A DNA stretch of 42,975 nt from positions 1 through 42,975 of the forward strand of contig JALFGC010000023.1 in NCBI GenBank assembly GCA_022777485.1, given 5' to 3'. The notes under the pieces are model-generated. The model was not told the DNA's origin. It searched no databases and saw nothing but the letters and a program-made list of their open reading frames with translations. The stretch is from Bacteroidales bacterium (GTDB lineage Bacteria > Bacteroidota > Bacteroidia > Bacteroidales > Paludibacteraceae). Shown piece after piece: positions 25,295 through 32,974 of the stretch. Each line of letters starts with the position of its first letter. The stretch's first letter is position 1. The position numbers and the translations under genes were made by a program.

Positions 25295-26170
25295 TTAGTA
25301 AAAATGTTCGAAGAAGCAAAATTTAGGTGTGTCAAAGTTCAATTTTTCTCTGGTTTTGTTGTTTAACTTCTTCTGGATGTTCATTATTTTCTGTGGTGAG
25401 ACAAGGTTAAAGTTGGTATGTTTTGGTATGTATCGTCGTATGAGTTTATTGGTGTTTTCTACACATCCTTTCTGCCATGAGGAATACGCATCCGCAAAAT
25501 AGACAATCACATCGTCTTTGCCTTTTATATGTAATCCTTTGGTAATCAGTTGATGTGAAGCGAACTCGCTTCCGTTATCCGTGGTGATGGTTTTCACAGT
25601 CTTCCGATATGGCATGAGCAACCTCACAACCGTCTTGGCGATAGGCTCCGATTTCTTGCCTGTCTTTATCTTCTCCATCATCAGGAAGTTGGTACTTCGT
25701 TCCACCAATGTCAGTATCACCCGCTGACAACTATCCACTATCAAATCCATCTCCCAGTCTCCAAAGCGTTTGCCATTGGCTTCCGCAGGACGCTCATGAA
25801 TGCTTGTTCTATTCGGGATATTGGTCGCTTTGGTAAGACGGTGTTGTTTCTTTTCTCTTCTCCGATAACACAGTTTATGCGGCATATATTGGCTTAGCCG
25901 TTCTTTGTTTTTGTGTACATAATTATAGATGGTCTGGTGGCAGATGTGGATGCCCTCCTTGGCAAGGACACCACTAATCTGACGGGGAGACCAGTTCTCC
26001 TCTATAATCATCTGTTCAATACGCCACCACAAAAGGTCATCCTTGCGGTGATTAGGTAAGGTACTATGCTTGCGCTTTTGGCATTTCTCTTGGGCAACAC
26101 AAAAAACATACTGATTATCGCGGTTGGCGTTGCGTCTTACCTCACGCGTGATGGTCGAGGGATGAACGCC
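25295..26170 (-). pseudogene. IS30-family transposase, N-terminus missing
   Basis: The frame encodes the later HTH part (GVHPSTITREVRRN), the middle region (WSPRQISGVLAKEGIHICHQTIYNYV), and the DDE catalytic domain: GDWEMDLIVD (first Asp), TITTDNGSEFASH (second Asp), and YSSWQKGCVENTNKLIRRYIPK (the Glu). Homology stops at 26170: the first 30 or so residues of an IS30 transposase are replaced by unrelated sequence with two hairpin repeats. The frame stays open to 26497, but the extension is not protein-like. I see no intact start, so it is probably inactive. Terminal inverted repeats were not identified with confidence. Confidence 0.8.
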
Positions 26171-26172
26171 GC

Positions 26173-26275
26173 TCCTCCCGTTCCGTCGGGAGGACGCTCT
26201 GCGGGCACGAGTCACCAGAGGAAAGTTTGTGAGCCCTCTTAGGCGGAGGACGCTTCTCCCGTTCCGTCGGGAGAA
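26173..26275. repeat. Two copies of an 8-bp-stem hairpin at the broken end of the IS30 gene
   Basis: Copy 1 TCCTCCCG-ttccgt-CGGGAGGA (26173-26194) and copy 2 TTCTCCCG-ttccgt-CGGGAGAA (26254-26275). They differ by one base pair changed on both arms (C-G to T-A), so the stem is kept. Both are flanked by CGC...CGCTC. Confidence 0.85.
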
Positions 26276-26396
26276 CGCTCCGGGTATGAAATGGACGGAG
26301 GCAATGGATTCCACCGATGTCCAAATGGCGCACGCCGTGGCGGCGATGGGAACAAGTGGATACTGCGGTCTGCCAAGGTTGGTGTAGATGATATTT

Positions 26397-26681
26397 CTAA
26401 AAACATACAAATACAAGCAAAAGAGCGGACAATCCACAGCAAACAAGCATACTAAGATTCCATATCGCACACTGACGTGCCACAACATTATGGTCACGAC
26501 GATATATGCGAATCTGATAGGCGCTCATTAACACGACGAAGGTGGCTATCAACAAAGGGAATATCAAGCCATACACAATGATATTCCACTCCTCGTAATT
26601 ATAAGGATTGGCCACACTTGCACCAAGAGCACGCAAGAGGTCTTCCCCCCACTGCCATGCAGCATATATGAACGATTTCAT
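26397..26681 (-). CDS. Small two-TM membrane protein, copy 2 of a tandem pair
   Basis: 94 residues starting MKSFIYAAWQWGEDLL. Two hydrophobic segments (IIVYGLIFPLLIATFVVLM and NLSMLVCCGLSALLLVFVCF) are separated by a basic loop (IRIYRRDHNVVARQ). The start overlaps the previous gene's stop as ATGA. It resembles the upstream neighbour in length, the NYEEW/DYKVL start of TM1 and the N-SML end. No family known to me. Last gene of the Sel1/L,D-transpeptidase/YiiX operon, before the IS30 remnant. Confidence 0.7.
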   Translation of the reverse strand: MKSFIYAAWQWGEDLLRALGASVANPYNYEEWNIIVYGLIFPLLIATFVVLMSAYQIRIYRRDHNVVARQCAIWNLSMLVCCGLSALLLVFVCF

Positions 26682-26959
26682 AACCAGATAAATAAACAAA
26701 CAATTGATAAGACACACACAATGCACAGGAGTAGCATTGAGCAATTAAGTGCTGTCATAGCACGAAGACCATCATTATTTTTACCGTTAAAATAAAAATG
26801 GCAAATAGTATAAACCGCCCCGAGGATCGCTGCGAATAGCGTCACAAATGGGAGTACCTCCCACAGCCAGAAATCCAATACTTTATAGTCCCACCCCAGA
26901 CCTTCTTTACCACATAATGGGCGCATGAACATAATGCCACCCCAGAAAATATCTTCCAT
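26678..26959 (-). CDS. Small two-TM membrane protein, copy 1 of a tandem pair
   Basis: 93 residues, MEDIFWGGIMFMRPL..., with two hydrophobic segments (VLPFVTLFAAILGAVYTICHF and NCSMLLLCIVCVLSIVCLFI) around a polar loop (YFNGKNNDGLRAMTAL). It is paralogous to the next gene by layout and by the N-SML motif at the second TM. It starts 1 nt after the YiiX-like gene's stop, so the two are tightly coupled. Function unknown; a membrane partner of the peptidase is a plausible guess. Confidence 0.7.
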   Translation of the reverse strand: MEDIFWGGIMFMRPLCGKEGLGWDYKVLDFWLWEVLPFVTLFAAILGAVYTICHFYFNGKNNDGLRAMTALNCSMLLLCIVCVLSIVCLFIWL

Positions 26960-26960
26960 A

Positions 26961-27557
26961 TTACCAAACTCGTTTCAAAAATTTACTATGAACTAAATCA
27001 CAAGGAGGAACCATGGGATCATCCGGATTTATATTTTTTTTGCGCAGAACCTTATCTACAACGTCTTCGGGCAAGATTTTGAATGTTAGGAAAGTGTCAG
27101 CCTTACGGGGCGTAGAAAGATCAATACCTGCAGCATGATAAGCTTTCCAAACCAATTCCGAGCAATACTGCCGATCGTCTGACCAACGATAAGAGTTGTC
27201 ATATCTTCTGCCGGAAAGACTATTCAAGCGCTGACGAATCTGTTTAAGTTGATGCACAGATAGTTCTTTCTTTGGACGCATTACGCAAAATATATAAGGA
27301 ACATCATGCCGTTTCCATTCACTAAGAGTAGTCTTTTTCACCGGGCCGATAGCTTCGTACACCATCCATATGTCATTTTCCTTTACCAAGATTCCGCAAT
27401 GCGTCCATTTCGAAAGAGTAAGGGACGCAACTCCTATACCGGTACCACGAAAAACGATGTCACCCTCACGAAGATGATTTTCCGGAGTTGGCCACCAAAG
27501 TTGACCGACCAAAACAATAGCCAATAAGGCAATGGAAAGATACTTAAATGATTTCAT
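26961..27557 (-). CDS. YiiX/YebB-type permuted NlpC/P60 cysteine hydrolase
   Basis: The 198-residue protein starts with an uncleaved or signal-type hydrophobic segment (MKSFKYLSIALLAIVLVGQLW). It then has the permuted papain-fold motifs: LREGDIVFRGTG, the catalytic-His strand WTHCGILV, YEAIGPVKKTTLSEW, and the catalytic-Cys helix YCSELVWKAYHAAGIDL. Family members hydrolyse amide or ester bonds in peptidoglycan-related or lipid substrates; which applies here is unknown. It sits behind an L,D-transpeptidase gene, which favours a cell-wall role. Start at 27557; the four extra codons to 27569 are an alternative. Confidence 0.82.
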   Translation of the reverse strand: MKSFKYLSIALLAIVLVGQLWWPTPENHLREGDIVFRGTGIGVASLTLSKWTHCGILVKENDIWMVYEAIGPVKKTTLSEWKRHDVPYIFCVMRPKKELSVHQLKQIRQRLNSLSGRRYDNSYRWSDDRQYCSELVWKAYHAAGIDLSTPRKADTFLTFKILPEDVVDKVLRKKNINPDDPMVPPCDLVHSKFLKRVW

Positions 27558-27594
27558 AAAGAATAGCATGAAAAATGCATTATATAAATAAGAA

Positions 27595-28194
27595 TTAGTT
27601 ATATGCCCACAACAAGACAGGTTGATTAGTCTGTTCCTTAAACTGCTTCAACTTATTAAATCCACGCAGCGAGACACCAAAACACCCTAATGTGCGGTGT
27701 AGCATAGGTAATGGCCAGGTAGGAATTTGCGCCACCGATGGGTGAATCAGGATTCCGCGAGCATGTGCGTTGCTGCATGTCGGATCCATACCCCAAAGTT
27801 CGAGACAAGGAATCTGCGTATGATTGAACATTGTTCGCGATACCCCAACCTTGTATCGGCCAACAGATGAACAGTGGCTGCCATGTGCGTTGGAGAAGTC
27901 GGCAGACAAGAGTGAGCTGTTACCTCCTCTTCCATGGGCACAGATGGTAGAATAAACTACCTTATTGCGATGGAAGTCCCATACGAAGAACCGATTACGA
28001 CCGGAGTGAACATCAAAATCTACCAGGAAACAGTAGTCCATTGACAAATGGTTACGCAAGCAATATTCCTTGGCTTCTGCGGCATGCTTACGCAAACGCT
28101 CTTGTGTAGATTGTGATGGATATTGCCCAACGAAATAAGACACACAAAGAAACAATACCAGACTTGATAAAAGGCAAATAAAATATTTTTTCAT
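27595..28194 (-). CDS. L,D-transpeptidase catalytic domain (YkuD_2) protein
   Basis: The 199-residue exported protein has an N-terminal signal/TM (MKKYFICLLSSLVLFLCVSYFV). A YkuD_2-type catalytic domain follows: FFVWDFHRNKVVYSTICAHG, HGSHCSSVGRYKVG, LELWGMDPTCSNAHARGILIHPS (conserved His) and the nucleophile motif RTLGCFGVS. Predicted to make or edit 3-3 links in peptidoglycan, or to attach proteins to it, in the periplasm. It starts 5 nt after the Sel1 gene stop and lies 37 nt before the YiiX-like gene, so all belong to the operon controlled from the ECF-like promoter near 29.4 kb. Confidence 0.85.
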   Translation of the reverse strand: MKKYFICLLSSLVLFLCVSYFVGQYPSQSTQERLRKHAAEAKEYCLRNHLSMDYCFLVDFDVHSGRNRFFVWDFHRNKVVYSTICAHGRGGNSSLLSADFSNAHGSHCSSVGRYKVGVSRTMFNHTQIPCLELWGMDPTCSNAHARGILIHPSVAQIPTWPLPMLHRTLGCFGVSLRGFNKLKQFKEQTNQPVLLWAYN

Positions 28195-28199
28195 AACAC

Positions 28200-29366
28200 T
28201 TATTTTTTCACTTTCCAATTTCGAATATAATACTCCCCACCACCATTGTCGATGTCCAAATAGTCGGTAGCGAACTGCAAAGGAGGATAGATTTCCGTGA
28301 AATAAAATGGTTCAGTATTGGTAAGCAAAATACCATCCTTACTTGACATCGGGAGTTCCGAATCTGCAATACAATATTTCATTCCAATTACGGGATCAAT
28401 CAAACTCTCATTCCAATCGGACCAAATAATCGTTCCACTTACTTTCGGAATCACACATTTCACCACTTTTGTTCCCTCGTCACTACTGGAAACACTTACC
28501 ACTTGCCAAATAAATATATCATTTTCAATCTTTGCATCCAGCAGCGTAGGGTCTTGCTGAGGATTTTCCAGTTTACTCTCTCCAGAATTCATTCGTTTCA
28601 AATACACATCAGCCTGCGCAATTCCATTCTCTGCCGCCAACTTCAACCACTGCTCTGCCTTAGCAAAATCACATTCTACCACATCCGAAGTAAGATACAT
28701 CAATCCCAGATTAAACATCGCCTGTGCAATACCTTTGCGAGCTGCCCAATGAAAATGTTTAAAAGCCCGTTTATAATCCGGCTCCACTCCCAATCCTCTC
28801 ATATACATAAATCCCAACTGCGTCCTACTCATATCCACATAATACCGCTCCGACTCCTCCAACTTTCTTTCAACAAACAACCTACAGATTCCTTCATACA
28901 ACTCTCTTGCCCGAGTATAATCCTGTTTCAAAGGGCCATCCGGAACAAAATAAAAATTAGCCAAATAGAACATTGCCTCCACATTTCCTTCATCAGCCAA
29001 CTCATTCAATCGTTTCAAGTTCTCATCATTCTCAATAGATTCCTCACCTTCTTCCCTCTCTACTTTCTCTCCAAACTTATCCTCCACCACAATCTTCAAC
29101 CACTTCATTCCATACTCCTTTTCATTCTCATTCACCACACAATATATCACCTTTCCTTCACTCCAACTTCTATTCTCTCTCTCATACTTTATCACCCCAT
29201 CTTTTCTCTCCACCTCTCTCCAATCTCCTTCATACTTTTTCTCCCTCATCTTATCCCATCCCAATATCAAAACCACCATTCCATTCTTCTTAATCATCAT
29301 CTGCTCTTTCATTCCCATTACCTTTTCATAACTTACTTTCTCCAACTTAACATTTACATTTTTCAT
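28200..29366 (-). CDS. Sel1-repeat protein with a cytosine-free N-terminal coding region
   Basis: 388 residues. Residues about 1-115 are Lys/Glu/Val-rich and contain no Ala, Pro, Thr or His; the mRNA for codons 1-109 contains one C only (in codon 22). Residues about 120-250 carry Sel1/TPR-like repeats (ELADEGNVEAMFYLANFYF, QLGFMYMRGLGVEPDYKRAFKHFHWAARKG, AQAMFNLGLMYLTS, WLKLAAENGIAQA). Residues about 265-388 look beta-rich (FIWQVVSVSSSDEG, PKVSGTIIWSDWN, YYIRNWKVKK) and match no family I know. No signal peptide. It leads the operon with the L,D-transpeptidase and YiiX genes under an ECF-like promoter. Confidence 0.75.
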   Translation of the reverse strand: MKNVNVKLEKVSYEKVMGMKEQMMIKKNGMVVLILGWDKMREKKYEGDWREVERKDGVIKYERENRSWSEGKVIYCVVNENEKEYGMKWLKIVVEDKFGEKVEREEGEESIENDENLKRLNELADEGNVEAMFYLANFYFVPDGPLKQDYTRARELYEGICRLFVERKLEESERYYVDMSRTQLGFMYMRGLGVEPDYKRAFKHFHWAARKGIAQAMFNLGLMYLTSDVVECDFAKAEQWLKLAAENGIAQADVYLKRMNSGESKLENPQQDPTLLDAKIENDIFIWQVVSVSSSDEGTKVVKCVIPKVSGTIIWSDWNESLIDPVIGMKYCIADSELPMSSKDGILLTNTEPFYFTEIYPPLQFATDYLDIDNGGGEYYIRNWKVKK

Positions 29367-29406
29367 AACTTTTTTCCTTTCTTTTAACGTTTGACTTCGA
29401 TACTAC

Positions 29407-29433
29407 GTGATAACGAAACATGAAAAGGTAACC
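29407..29433 (-). promoter_or_regulatory. ECF-like promoter A, Sel1/L,D-transpeptidase operon
   Basis: Minus strand: GGTTACCTTTT (29423-29433) and TCAC (29407-29410). The offset between the two elements, 16 nt, is the same in all four sites. The -10 element is 41 nt before the ATG. Confidence 0.75.
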
Positions 29434-29444
29434 ACTGGGGCATA

Positions 29445-29476
29445 AAAAAACTGCAAATTCCGAAGAAAATGCAGTT
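29445..29476 (-). terminator. Terminator downstream of the 29.5-30.0 kb gene
   Basis: Minus strand: AACTGCA, an inner TTTTC-TTCG-GAATT part, TGCAGTT, then a run of T. It lies 25 nt after the stop at 29501. Confidence 0.6.
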
Positions 29477-29500
29477 ATTGAAGTCAAACAAACAGAAAAA

Positions 29501-30049
29501 TCAAATGGGGTAATTGCCTTCGCAATACATCTTTACCAATTGCGCGTGCGAGAGGGGCTTGCGCGGGTCGTTGACATCGCCATTGGTTTCGTAGTCGAGC
29601 ATGACGACTGTGCGCTTCTCGCTCTCGCGACGCAGAAGTTCCACCAGATCAAGACATTTATTCTCCAGCACCCACTTATAGGTAGGCAGATAAATCTCCC
29701 AACGGGCGGCCAGATACCCCAACAACTCCGTGCCATGCACACCCTTGCGATGTCCCTTAGGCGCGCCGAAACGGCGAACGGTACGCTTCAGATCTTTCAT
29801 CGTGGTATTGCGCATCACATCCAGGTCGATATCCGCCTTCTCGAAGGTCTTCAGTCCTTGCCAGATACCTTCTACCGATGCAGCCGTCATGCTGGGTGTA
29901 AATGGCACAGGTATACCCATGTGTGGATAGAACGGACTGAGTTTGCGCAACGCACCCATAGCATGCGAAGTCACATCCAATATCAGCGCATCGGGATAAG
30001 CCTTGCGCAACGTCTCCATTTTCTTACGATGATTTTCTACAATAATCAT
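29501..30049 (-). CDS. Conserved protein of unknown function (possibly DUF6939)
   Basis: 182 residues, MIIVENHRKKMETLRKAYPD. Conserved-looking blocks are ILDVTSHAMGALRKLSPFYPH, GIPVPFTPSMTAASVEGIWQGLK, TTMKDLKRTVRRFGAPKGHRKG and YLPTYKWVLENKC. I recall this pattern as the DUF6939 family but cannot check it. No signal peptide or TM; the basic R-R-F-G-K-G-H-R stretch could bind nucleic acid. The start at 30049 is supported by an AAAGGA ribosome site just upstream. Preceded by ECF-like promoter B and followed by a terminator, so it is a single-gene unit. Confidence 0.7.
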   Translation of the reverse strand: MIIVENHRKKMETLRKAYPDALILDVTSHAMGALRKLSPFYPHMGIPVPFTPSMTAASVEGIWQGLKTFEKADIDLDVMRNTTMKDLKRTVRRFGAPKGHRKGVHGTELLGYLAARWEIYLPTYKWVLENKCLDLVELLRRESEKRTVVMLDYETNGDVNDPRKPLSHAQLVKMYCEGNYPI

Positions 30050-30090
30050 AATCTTTTTCCTTTCATTTATATGGTTGAACATACCGATAT

Positions 30091-30117
30091 GTGGCAGTTC
30101 AACGGGAAAAGGTAACC
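30091..30117 (-). promoter_or_regulatory. ECF-like promoter B
   Basis: Minus strand: GGTTACCTTTT (30107-30117) and CCAC (30091-30094), same offset as A, C and D. Downstream leader is nearly identical to that of promoter C. Confidence 0.75.
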
Positions 30118-30121
30118 CAAA

Positions 30122-31198
30122 CTACGCAAAATAAGTTTGAAGGACCTGCGCAAACACATCATCAGGTGCAATACGATTAAACAGATTCATTGAGGTAGTC
30201 AGTTTCATAACATCAATCTGTGAACCCATAATTTGCTCTATCGGTTTCCCCTGATGTAACAGCAAGGCCTCACAACATTCTCTGAGCCGAGTGCCTAAGA
30301 TGGGATGCTCCAAATAGGCACGTGCTTCGTCCGTATCGCAAAGGCCATAGAGGAATGAGCGTGAAGAATGTCCTAATCCCTTCACCTGCGGGAAAATATA
30401 CCAAATCCAATGATTATGTTTCTCACCAGTCTTCAATTCGTTCAGAGCAACTTCATAGGATGGTTCGAACGGACTCTCACCGGACTGAGCCAAAAGGAAT
30501 CGCTCCAGGTGGTATTCAACCTCGTTATAAGCCGGTTTGCCAATCACATCCCAGAATGCCTGAGGCAAGCTGACATTGCCCAGCAGTCGGCACTCTGTGA
30601 ACAAAGGAGCAATCTGCTCCGGAGTATAGCCGGCAATACCACAACCTATCAAGGTTACCAAGAAACGATGATTGGTATGTTCGGCTGCATACGCTGCGAA
30701 CAGAGAGACTTCTGCTTTCAACGCCGACAAACCACTCATGGAGTCGATGGCATAACTCTGCCCTTGCAGTCCATGCCCTTGTCCCCATACGGCGCCAAAA
30801 CTTTCCACTGCCTGACGCGCAGCTCCACCGGCATGTTGCCCCATCGCATTGGAGCCAAATACGAAAATCTGATCGTGCTTAAGGGAGGTGATATGATCAG
30901 GGGTGACACGAGGCTCCTCACCACGAAGTCGACGCAATTGTTGCTCTTCTTCTGCCGCAGATGTTGCTTTCATCTGTGCACGCCACTCTGCCAAGAATTC
31001 TTTAAGCCCATTATATTTCAACTCCTTGATATCAGCGTCTCGGAAATCGCTATTCTTCAAGATGTATGTCTCTATCTGTTTTTTCACAGATGCTTCCGTC
31101 TTCACTTTGGCCATCTTCTTGGGATCCATAGGGAACGAAAAAGCTTTTCCCACTTTCTTCCCATTTACCGTTGAAAACAAAATAGCAGTAATCGTCAT
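30122..31198 (-). CDS. Macro-like domain fused to DUF1810
   Basis: 358 residues in three parts. Residues 1-75 are a small unknown domain (MTITAILFSTVNGKKVGKAF). Residues about 100-218 are macro-like, with the glycine-rich IFVFGSNAMGQHAGGAA, FGAVWGQGHGLQGQSYAI and VTLIGCGIAGYTPEQIAPLF, predicted to bind ADP-ribose or a related nucleotide. Residues about 228-358 are DUF1810: RFLLAQ, ALNELKTGEKHNHWIWYIFPQ, GLGHSSRSFLYG, AYLEHPILGTRLREC. Both fold names are family assignments; the chemistry is not known. The start at 31198 is fixed by an AAAGGAG site 8 nt upstream. A stand-alone paralogue of the macro part is at 41.5-41.9 kb. Confidence 0.82.
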   Translation of the reverse strand: MTITAILFSTVNGKKVGKAFSFPMDPKKMAKVKTEASVKKQIETYILKNSDFRDADIKELKYNGLKEFLAEWRAQMKATSAAEEEQQLRRLRGEEPRVTPDHITSLKHDQIFVFGSNAMGQHAGGAARQAVESFGAVWGQGHGLQGQSYAIDSMSGLSALKAEVSLFAAYAAEHTNHRFLVTLIGCGIAGYTPEQIAPLFTECRLLGNVSLPQAFWDVIGKPAYNEVEYHLERFLLAQSGESPFEPSYEVALNELKTGEKHNHWIWYIFPQVKGLGHSSRSFLYGLCDTDEARAYLEHPILGTRLRECCEALLLHQGKPIEQIMGSQIDVMKLTTSMNLFNRIAPDDVFAQVLQTYFA

Positions 31199-31240
31199 AT
31201 ACTTTACTCCTTTCATTTATTTGGTTGAACATACCGATAT

Positions 31241-31267
31241 GTGGCAATTCAGCCGGAAAAGGTAACC
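31241..31267 (-). promoter_or_regulatory. ECF-like promoter C
   Basis: Minus strand: GGTTACCTTTT (31257-31267) and CCAC (31241-31244). The -10 element is 43 nt before the ATG. Confidence 0.75.
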
Positions 31268-31272
31268 GAAAA

Positions 31273-31908
31273 TCACTTAAAATGTTTCACCAATTCTGCA
31301 GCCTGGTGGGCGTGGCGGCTATTGGAGGTGGAGATTGCCGTGAGTTGGCGATATGCCTTGGCACGATGACCGCGACCGAGTTCACAGAGAGCATTGAGAT
31401 AATCCACATCGTCCATTATTTCAGCATAACGAGGATTGGACTCACTCGTAGTAGATTGCACATCATCCAAGATGGATTGCGCCGCACGATAATGTCCGGA
31501 GTTCATCTCCATGACGGCCTCATATACCAGATCATCGTGTCCCAATGCATAGCTGCTATTGCTGCGTTCGCCCACTTCATTGATACTTTGTTCGGCCAAG
31601 GCCATCAGTACCTCGGACGAATTCTGGTATGCCGGCTGCTTGTGGAACAAGCGAGCATACTCTCGCTGTACTTGGCGATAGCCATAGCGCCAGGTAGAGG
31701 CCGGCACAACCGTCACAACCACACCTATCAGCATGGCGGCCACAGCGATAGGCGTCAGCACCTTCATCACACGAGGCCACAACGGACGGATGGTCTGTTT
31801 GGGTTTTGCCTCACTTTCCCACTCCTGCATTTGCTCACGCAGACCGCGAGCACGGATAGCACGGATAATATCCTGCTCCAGCATTTCTTCGTTAATCTTA
31901 GTAGCCAT
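31273..31908 (-). CDS. Membrane TPR protein, probable anti-sigma factor
   Basis: 211 residues: a cytoplasmic N-terminus (MATKINEEMLEQDIIRAIRARGLREQMQEW), one TM (about 48-69, VLTPIAVAAMLIGVVVTVV), and a periplasmic TPR-like region (about 95-205: LVYEAVMEMNSGHYRAAQSILDDV, YLNALCELGRGHRAKAYRQL). Layout and position directly after an ECF sigma gene, overlapping its 3' end, suggest an anti-sigma factor sensing the envelope. It lacks the zinc ZAS motif, so the class is not the common one. A start at 31920 is also possible. Confidence 0.7.
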   Translation of the reverse strand: MATKINEEMLEQDIIRAIRARGLREQMQEWESEAKPKQTIRPLWPRVMKVLTPIAVAAMLIGVVVTVVPASTWRYGYRQVQREYARLFHKQPAYQNSSEVLMALAEQSINEVGERSNSSYALGHDDLVYEAVMEMNSGHYRAAQSILDDVQSTTSESNPRYAEIMDDVDYLNALCELGRGHRAKAYRQLTAISTSNSRHAHQAAELVKHFK

Positions 31909-32536
31909 ATCCGTATGCAATCAATTTCTGTTTAACAAATGTCATAACCTTCTTCATACACTTAGCCTTCTGAGCCTTGGCGCTATCTGCATTACTATAT
32001 CCGAGTTCCTGCGCCAATGTCTCCATGGATTTATCGTCCCAATAGAAGCCTTGCAACAATGGTGCACAAGGTTTGCCAATCAGCATGACCTGCTCACGAA
32101 TGATGCGCTCGCGCTCCTCATCATAGTAGTGAGCCATCGGATCGTATGAACCTTCACGAAGTGCTTCGGCCGTCTCTTCATCAGCCTCATCACTCGGCTC
32201 CGGAGCATCCTCTTCGTCATCCGACTTAGCAGGTTGCAACAACGTAATCGGCAATTCACGCCGACCACGAATAATCTCCAGGGCTGCATAGTAGCCAATC
32301 TCCTTGAGGTACGCCAGTACGGAGCAAGTAAGGTTTTCTGAAGTTAAACGCCCTGTCAGGATATGCTGCTGCAAACGGATGAATGCCTCTTGATAGGCAT
32401 CCGGCATATAGTCCGCATCGATATTGGTACGATGCTTCACCGAATCCTCAAACGGCTTCTTCCATGCGTAGTACGCTTCGCGAAGAGCCGCTTGATTATT
32501 CGATAAAAATGCTTGTATGATTTCTTGGTCTGTCAT
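31898..32536 (-). CDS. ECF-type RNA polymerase sigma factor
   Basis: 212 residues. Region 2 (about 10-90) includes DADYMPDAYQEAFIRLQQHI and LTCSVLAYLKEIGYYAALEIIRGRR. A very acidic linker follows (SDDEEDAPEPSDEADEETAE, about 104-123). Region 4 (about 140-205) includes REQVMLIGKPCAPLLQGFYWDDKSMETLAQELGYSNADSAKAQKAKCMKKV, a helix-turn-helix that would read the -35 element. The start is 2 nt after the previous stop. Its own operon has the same promoter type as three neighbours, so autoregulation is likely. Confidence 0.85.
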   Translation of the reverse strand: MTDQEIIQAFLSNNQAALREAYYAWKKPFEDSVKHRTNIDADYMPDAYQEAFIRLQQHILTGRLTSENLTCSVLAYLKEIGYYAALEIIRGRRELPITLLQPAKSDDEEDAPEPSDEADEETAEALREGSYDPMAHYYDEERERIIREQVMLIGKPCAPLLQGFYWDDKSMETLAQELGYSNADSAKAQKAKCMKKVMTFVKQKLIAYGYGY

Positions 32537-32538
32537 AT

Positions 32539-32919
32539 CTATTCTTTTCGGGAACCGGAACCTACCTGCTTACGGTATTCATGGTACACTTGCTCCCATT
32601 GATCTTCTGTTATCACGTTCAGTCCTCGTGCCCACTCTGCTGCATGTAAACCAATTTCCAGGATGGTATTGTAAGCAATTGGGAGTGTCACTTTAGCATT
32701 GTTCTTACCGGCATAGACAACAACTTCCACATGCGATGCATCTACTTCTTTCAGGGTCGCCTTGGTGGGCTTTACTACATGTTGCTTTCCATCCAGAGTG
32801 ACAGTCACGCTCGGAGTCTCAGCAGGGAGAACGGTGGATACTTGGCGGTTACCGGCCATTACCATTGCACTCATCAGGCACGCCATAATGGCTAGTGCGA
32901 ATCTTTTAGTTTTCTTCAT
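32539..32919 (-). CDS. Small secreted protein heading the sigma operon
   Basis: 126 residues: signal peptide MKKTKRFALAIMACLMSAMVMA, then a beta-rich part (VSTVLPAETPSVTVTLDGKQHVVKPTKATLKEVDASHVEVVVYAGKNNAKVTL) and a helical C-terminus (LHAAEWARGLNVITEDQWEQVYHEYRKQ). No family known to me. Being the first gene of the sigma/anti-sigma operon and secreted, it could act as a periplasmic sensor or ligand; that is inference only. Confidence 0.7.
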   Translation of the reverse strand: MKKTKRFALAIMACLMSAMVMAGNRQVSTVLPAETPSVTVTLDGKQHVVKPTKATLKEVDASHVEVVVYAGKNNAKVTLPIAYNTILEIGLHAAEWARGLNVITEDQWEQVYHEYRKQVGSGSRKE

Positions 32920-32944
32920 AACACAAATTTTTTAGTTTATTTGG

Positions 32945-32962
32945 GCAAGCGGAGTTGCTTGC
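32945..32962 (-). other. Hairpin in the 5' leader of the sigma operon
   Basis: Perfect stem GCAAGC-loop-GCTTGC, between promoter D and the ATG at 32919. Could influence translation; no known riboswitch match. Confidence 0.5.
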
Positions 32963-32974
32963 TTCTATATTCGT

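Noticed and set aside
26171..26497. N-terminal extension of the IS30 frame
   Set aside because: It encodes repeated SRRNGRS from hairpin DNA and overlaps the end of a separate gene; not IS30-like.
28503..29387. 294-codon + strand frame opposite the Sel1 gene
   Set aside because: The frame stays open because the strand is nearly G-free, so stop codons TAG/TGA are rare; the composition is His/Ile/Leu/Ser-rich and has no domain.
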